Shown here piece after piece: positions 58,823 through 64,000 of a stretch of DNA of 64,000 nt. The notes beneath the pieces were generated by a model that searched no databases, was not told the DNA's origin, and saw only the letters and a list, made by a program, of their open reading frames with translations. The DNA is from Cliona cf. orientalis (Eukaryota; Porifera; Demospongiae; Clionaida; Clionaidae). The stretch spans positions 2,542,001 through 2,606,000 of the forward strand of contig OZ005705.1 of NCBI GenBank assembly GCA_963930775.1, in the 5' to 3' direction. Made by a program: the position numbers and the translations under genes. Positions within the stretch are counted from its first letter, which is position 1. Each line of letters opens with the position of its first letter.

Positions 58823-58988
58823 ATTGGTTGCACAGAAGCGCCGCTAGTTTCATTTTTGTTTGTATTAAGTTTATATGGAGAAAGTGGTTGGATGGGTATG
58901 CCATATTGCCTTGCAATGGTTTTATTTACGATTGTGTTATAAATACTGTTGGATAGCACTTGCAAATAGCATGATAGTGGGACTTCAA

Positions 58989-59330
58989 TACTGCTTTAGG
59001 TTACTGCTGAACCTGGGGCCTCTGCCAGTATATTAACTATCTTTAGAGCCCAGCCTGAGAGTGAGTTTCTTTCCACAATACCAAGCTATAACTATTTCTA
59101 TATCACAAAATCTGAATGAAATTACCTAAAAAGTATATTCCACAAAAACGTAGGCCATCAATGACTTGCAATGATGCATATTATTGAAATCAGCACTAGA
59201 AAAAACTTATATGTCACAGTAAGGACCACTAAAAGTTTTGGAGGTAATGAATACTCAGAAACCGCAGAAATAAGTGCCAGAAAATTTATGTATTGATGTT
59301 GCTTACTTTCAAATCCAGAAAGTACAGCAA
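58989..59330 (+). pseudogene. FN3-like exon remnants downstream of the TM exon
   Basis: 58999-59058 after acceptor CTTTAG reads VTAEPGASASILTIFRAQPE and ends at a GTGAGT donor. 59190-59300 reads KNLYVTVRTTKSFGGNEYSE then TAEISARK. Both resemble the F and G strands of FN3 domains. They cannot follow a transmembrane segment in the same receptor, so they may be leftovers of a tandem duplicate or the start of another gene. Confidence 0.35.
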
Positions 59331-59480
59331 AAGAGCTGCCGATTGACGTGCGAAGCATGGAAAACGGTCGAGAATTGGCTTGTGGGCGTGAAAATTTGTA
59401 ATGTCACTCTATGGTGCCGCGTTTATATAGAGTATAACGCGTAAAAACAAGCGACGCATTTTTGCGGGTTATAGTTATCC

Positions 59481-60634
59481 CTATGGTGGCCGAGAGGGTC
59501 ACTCCGAGTCCGCGAGATACACCCCCGGACCCGGACTCCGCATTTAACGAGTCCGGACTCCGGATCCCGGGATCTATGGCTCCGGACTCCGCATTCAACG
59601 AGTTCGGACTCCGGAACCTGGGATCTATGGCCCCGATATGCACATTCACACATTAGTAAGGTAGTGTATGTACTCCGGACTCCGCGATCAGGATTACCGG
59701 AGTCCGGACTAAGTTAAAATCCCGGACTCCGGATCCCGCATTCTTTAAGTCCGGACTCCGGGTGCCAACAATGCGGCAACTCCGCACTCCGCGGTCATCA
59801 ATACCGGAGTCCGGAGGCCGCACTTATAAACACCGGATTCCGTATTATTGAACCCCGGACTCCGGGCCCTGACCGTGAGGTGAAAATTTAATACTTACTA
59901 CGTCATAATGGGTTATGATGGGACTAAACCACGCCCAATAGATTATATCATGTCGTACGCAGTAGGCACGGTACGCGGTGTTGCCTTGATCTTTGACCTT
60001 ACGAAGCACAGAAGAGAAAATGATCTCCCTATTTTTAACCAAAAAAATTGATAAAACTTGGAATTAATCATCTATGATATGTAACTTACAAGAGTGGGCG
60101 TGGTTAACCGTATTCGAGCTATGTTAGGAGTCTCGTCCCCAGGTTTGGGTTGGGGGGGGTGGGGCTGGGGACGAAACTAGCTAGGTTAGGATCATCAAAG
60201 CTATGATGGGCGTGGCTTAGTCCTCTCACGCGGTAGACGTTTTGTGCAAGGCCATAATATGTCTTGTCAAAATAATAATTATTATTAATCTGTAGTTTTC
60301 TGTATCCCAATGCAGTCTACCATTAATTTTTCTTTCAGATACCACAGTCGGAGGACTTACGCTTTGGCAAAGTCTCGGCCACGCCCATTATGTGATCCAT
60401 TATCCTATGATCCTAGCCCGGAGTCCCGAGTCCGGGATTTTAAGTTCGTCCGGACTCCGGTATTGCTGATCGCAGAGTCCGGAGCCATAGATCCCGGGAT
60501 CCGGAGTCCGGACTCGTTGAATGCGGAGTCCGGAGCCATAGATCCCGGGATCCGGAGTCCGGACTCGTTAAATGCGGAGTCCGGGTCCGGGGGTGTATCT
60601 CGCGGACTCGGAGTGACCCTCTCGGCCACCATAG
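59481..60634. mobile_element. Foldback element built of CCGGAGTCC-type repeats
   Basis: Left arm 59481-59645 starts CTATGGTGGCCGAGAGGGTC, and its inverse ends at 60634. Each arm carries two to three copies of a ~54 bp unit (GGAGTCCGGACTCG ... ATCCCGGGATC ... CATAGATCC). The interior 59660-59870 has more, irregular CCGGACTCCG words. The proline-rich frames on both strands arise from these repeats and are not genes. Confidence 0.8.
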
Positions 60635-61442
60635 ATCCCTAATTGTAGCGTACTACTGCAACACGTACACTGCGGCAGAGCTGTTTTATGATCTGACGTC
60701 CCTTTCCAACACTGAGCTTGAGCATGCGCAGTCGCATCAGCCGCTAAAAGAGTGGGTGTGGTCGATAAACCACAGGTATCTTGAACAGAAAATGCACGAT
60801 TTTAGCACTAGTAAGCCTTTTTGAGCAATTCGAAGCCCGTACAAACCAGTTTTTCACCTATAAGGTAGATGTTCCTATTATGAGTCAGCCTGTATTATGG
60901 GTCATCAAGACTAATTAATTTGCAAGTATCCAACTATTGGGCCAGCTTATTGTACCTTATGAGATATTATTATCCGATAAATTGTTTCCATTCCCAATTG
61001 AATTTTCATGTAAGTTTCTGCTTATTTTATATTTAGAGAAGGATTTTCAAACTTCGATGAATCATTTTAACAAAATAATTTCTTTTGGCATATTTAGCCT
61101 CTCCTATCTAGTATTCACAACTACGCCTCGCTTCTGGATGGCTGCTAAGTACATCCCATCTGTTAAAGAAGCTTTATCATGGTTGAATTTATAGCACTGA
61201 AAGTAGTGACTCATAATACCAGCAGGCAGTCTATAATACCTCCAGTAATAGTGCTGATAAGATAATTTTTTAAAAATCACATCTTTTAATAGGGGAGATC
61301 TCATTCATATCCGATGTAATAGACACATTGGGAAGTCCATAAAAAATTTAACCACGAAAAATAACCACCCAATTACATATGTGGCATATCACTTGCTTAA
61401 GTGACTCATAATAGGGACATTTACCTTATCTACCGATTGATT
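60635..61442. other. Non-coding stretch
   Basis: AT-rich DNA without recognisable domains. The 85-residue frame at 60937-61194 shows nothing. Confidence 0.5.
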
Positions 61443-61545
61443 GTGCTTACAGCACGCATAAGCGCCTAGAACTCGAGATCTGGCGATTTTCATGCCGACG
61501 GCGACAACGACAGACGATTGCTTTACCCCTTGCGCATGCGCGCGG
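61443..61545 (-). repeat. Dispersed repeat, inverted copy
   Basis: Inverse of 190-325 (CCTAGAACTCGAGATCTGG ... GATTGCTTTACCCCTTGCGC), with a local GCCGACG(A/G)CGACAACGACAGAC duplication. Confidence 0.6.
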
Positions 61546-62229
61546 TTTAATGCCGACGACGACAACGACAGACGGACAAACCGATTATTAGCTGCTGTCT
61601 GGACTGCATTAGTGCAATACTCGGACTGATAATGTGGATTTTTAGCCTACGCATGGATTTGAATTTTGCCAGGTGCCTGTTACATGCCCTCTCCCCTTTT
61701 GGGGTCTGTAAGCCCTTAGTACTAGCTATACTAGTTGCTAGCTACCTCCTCAAAATGTGGATCCACCCCAAATTTGATCCTCATAAAATGGGCATCACCG
61801 GTACCAATGCATGGGCAGACTACAGCTGTACAGCTATACGTATTCATTGTACACAGAAGAATTTTAATATATATTATGAAGGCAGACCACTTAGTAATAA
61901 TTAAGATATACAAAGTCCATCAGTGGATATGCATGCCATCCTGAGCTTCTGAATTAGTACCGTTTGTTGCTTGGCTACTTTCCACCTTGGGTAACATAGT
62001 CGAGGTAGCATTTAACCTTTAAAGTTGATACAAGTAAATTTGACAGGTTGTGGCATTTCTATATTGCTTCTCCTACGTACTTCACTGCTTGTATTCATTA
62101 TAATTGCTTAATTTTTGCTATAGCATTCTTTCGTTATCATTGGCTGAAGAAGAAAAGTCTATCACATACAAATGATCAAGAATATGATATACGCAATTTG
62201 AGGGATACGAACAGTCACTACTGGATATA
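61546..62229. other. Non-coding stretch
   Basis: No recognisable gene or inverted element. Confidence 0.5.
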
Positions 62230-62680
62230 GTTTATTGGAAAATTATAATAATAGTGTTGAAAAAGTGTTAACATTGATGACATTGTATCTGAAAATTGTA
62301 TTAAACACGGATGTTTTCCAACACACTCATGTAGGAATTTTTGGAGAGTATGAGAATTATATAGGAAATAATTAATATTCATATAGGAATATTTTGAGAG
62401 TGTGAGAATCTTATAGGAAATAATTGATATTGGATTCAGCTACATCTGATTTGTATCAGAAATGTTGTCAGTGTTGGAATTCGAAAGAGTGTGTGTTTTT
62501 CTTAATTTACCACAGTGTTGGAAAAGCAACCAAAATTCTGACAGTGTGAGTGTTGGAAAAATATCATTCCGAGTTCATGTAGGAATTTTCTAGAGTGTGA
62601 GAATCGTATAGGAAATAGTTATTAAGTGTTGGAAACATTTAAATTCAATAATAATGTGTGAATTGTATTGGAACCATAGT
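62230..62680 (+). repeat. Degenerate AT-rich repeats (TGTTGGAAA / GAATCTTATAGGAAATAATT)
   Basis: The phrases TATAGGAAATA, GTGTTGGAA and GAGTGTGAGAAT recur five or more times at irregular 60-110 bp spacing. Looks like a decayed satellite upstream of the LINE. Confidence 0.55.
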
Positions 62681-62989
62681 GTTGAAAAGTCATGCACTGT
62701 GTGCAAGGCATGTGATCCACGCTGAGTCAGCAATATTCAAAATCTATTGTGTCAAACACGCCGATCTACACATTGAAAATGAGTACCTGAGGAAAGGAGG
62801 ATCAATTCGGGTTTGTCTGCAAGGGAGAGCTCAGGCAGGAGGTAAGCCTGCTACAAATCACGTATGCATGCAGCAGTGCCGGGATGCTTTAATACAGGGA
62901 GACCGTTCGATGATTCTATTGTTAGATTTACATGGTCATGTTTGTCTTGAAGGATGTAGCCTCAAGGATAGCAAGGTGTTTTGTGTCTT

Positions 62990-64000
62990 ACATTAATGTG
63001 TCTTTATTAGCTCATTTTATTCTTATCAGTGACTTTAATGTCGATATTTTGAATACTTCTCACCCATTATTGCCAAAGTTGCAGGCTTTGTCATCTAGTC
63101 TTTGTTTAAGCCAGGTTGTGTCTGAACCCACGCATATCACTTCTGAAAAGGCTACCTCACTTATTGACTTAATTTATTTATCTGTGCCTTCTTCTGTTCT
63201 CAGTTGTGCAACCATTTCTCCTTTAGTGAATTCCGACCACCTTGGCTTGTATCTCTCTATTTCTGTAGGGCAAAGGAAGTCTGCTCCTAAAACCAGGAGT
63301 CGCAAGATTTGGCGATACACACATGGAGATTACAATCGCGCCTGTGAACTTCTAGATGCTGTGGATTGGGGATCAATTTTCAATCCAGAGGACATTAATG
63401 AAAGCTGGTCAAAGTGGAAAAAGAAATTTTTGGAAATCATGCAACTGTGTATTCCACAATCTACAGTCCGATCGTGCAAAAACTTGCCTTGGTTAAACAA
63501 GAAAGTAATGCAAGCAATCCGAAAACGTGATGCTCTATTCAAGAAGGCCAAGCGATGCAAAAATCCTATAAAGTATAGGGCTGCGAGAAACAGAGTCACT
63601 GCAATGATTCGCTTGAATAAGTTGAAATTTTTCCAGTCTTTGAAAGGTTCGGACTCCAAAGCATTCTGGAAGGCTATCATGAATAATCGCGAAACTACCA
63701 TTCCAACACTTGTTTACAATGATTCTTTGTACGAAACAAACTGTGATAAAGCCAACGTGCTTAACTGCTATTTCCACCAATGCTTCAACAAGGATGTCCC
63801 TGCACTAAATCCTCAGCCGACAACACTTGATCCACTTCTTTTCCCTCAAGAATATTCGTGTACAGAAGATGAAGTGTATGATTTAATTACTGAGCTTGAT
63901 GTCTCAAAATCCACTGGAACTGACGACATCTCGGTAAAATGCTCAAGGCTACCGTCACTTCTATTATAAGCAGTTTGACCACCTTATTTAACCTTTCTCT
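62990..64000 (+). mobile_element. 5'-truncated LINE (endonuclease end to RT start), runs off the window
   Basis: The frame 62932-63969 encodes from about 63003 the C-terminal half of an endonuclease (ILISDFNVDIL ... SLIDLIYLSVPSSVLSCATI, SDHLGLYLSI). Then comes a basic linker (NLPWLNKKVMQAIRKRDALF, FKKAKRCKNPIKYRAARNRV) and the start of reverse transcriptase (ELDVSKSTGTDDIS). A one-base loss near 63937 shifts the frame just before the block MLKATVTSIISS. The N-terminal half of the endonuclease is missing, so it is dead on arrival. Same family type as the fragments at 4340-5340 and 48347-49041 (CR1/Jockey-like, inference). Confidence 0.85.

Larger units (their letters stand above)
50110..57246 (-). 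mobile_element. BEL/Pao LTR retrotransposon, interrupted by a retrocopy
   Basis: LTRs 56997-57246 (5', 250 bp) and 50110-50358 (3', 249 bp) differ by one visible base. Target duplication CATAT (50105-50109 and 57247-57251). On the minus strand the LTR runs TGTTATG ... AATTCTATA. Primer-binding site 56979-56996, purine tract 50359-50372. Gag-protease, RT, RNase H, integrase and DUF5641 order is standard for BEL/Pao. Defects: a frame change near 54795, a TAA at 53830-53832, and an 840 bp insertion. Confidence 0.95.

Noticed and set aside
57482-57570. Exon-like block with a good donor before FN3-9 second half
   Set aside because: In the phase left by 44594 it hits a stop, and FN3-9 is already continuous without it.
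59462-60632. Proline-rich frames on both strands
   Set aside because: They are translations of the CCGGAGTCC repeats in the two arms of the foldback element.
58160-64000. Search for kinase motifs of the ROS1-like gene
   Set aside because: No glycine loop, HRD or DFG block was found on the plus strand by eye. Absence within the window is reported but not proof of loss.

Overview
This is eukaryotic, metazoan DNA. Coding sequence is broken into short exons with GT-AG introns, and most introns are full of transposons. The strongest gene is a receptor tyrosine kinase ectodomain with the ROS1/Sevenless architecture. Kinase genes of this kind, many tiny introns and heavy MITE, gypsy and BEL content suggest an early-branching animal, most likely a demosponge. 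The species call is inference only.

Layout. 1-1007: last three exons of one receptor-type tyrosine kinase (+). 1135-9980: repeat country, with a leader plus tandem array (1135-3047), several MITEs, foldback elements and decayed LINE, gypsy and BEL pieces. 9983-11630: degenerate pogo/Tigger-type element. 12996-58159: about 33 exons of a ROS1-like receptor (+) that encode nine FN3 domains, three YWTD-type propellers and one transmembrane segment, in the order known for ROS1. Its introns hold nearly everything else: a second leader plus array (14727-23479) that carries a 5.1 kb DNA transposon (16793-21915); an intact gypsy element (35032-40405), itself inside a roughly 55 bp intron of a small minus-strand gene or pseudogene; a decayed gypsy remnant with integrase before reverse transcriptase (46546-49484), itself holding a LINE fragment; and a BEL/Pao element (50110-57246) that holds a poly(A)-tailed retrocopy. 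58680-64000: possible receptor tail and FN3-like exons, a CCGGAGTCC-rich foldback element, and the start of a 5'-truncated LINE that runs off the end.

Best candidate for something undescribed: the element at 16793-21915. It has 23 bp terminal inverted repeats and a 2 bp CG target duplication that can be read directly, because it interrupts a repeat unit whose empty form is present elsewhere in the window. It carries three same-strand ORFs with a SAP-like domain. ORF2 and ORF3 are joined by a canonical -1 slippery heptamer (A AAA AAC). I cannot place its protein in a named transposase superfamily.

Limits: exon calls rest on splice-site, frame and phase reasoning by eye. No kinase exons of the ROS1-like gene and no signal peptide exon were found, so both ends of that gene are open. 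Frameshifts next to homopolymers could be assembly errors.
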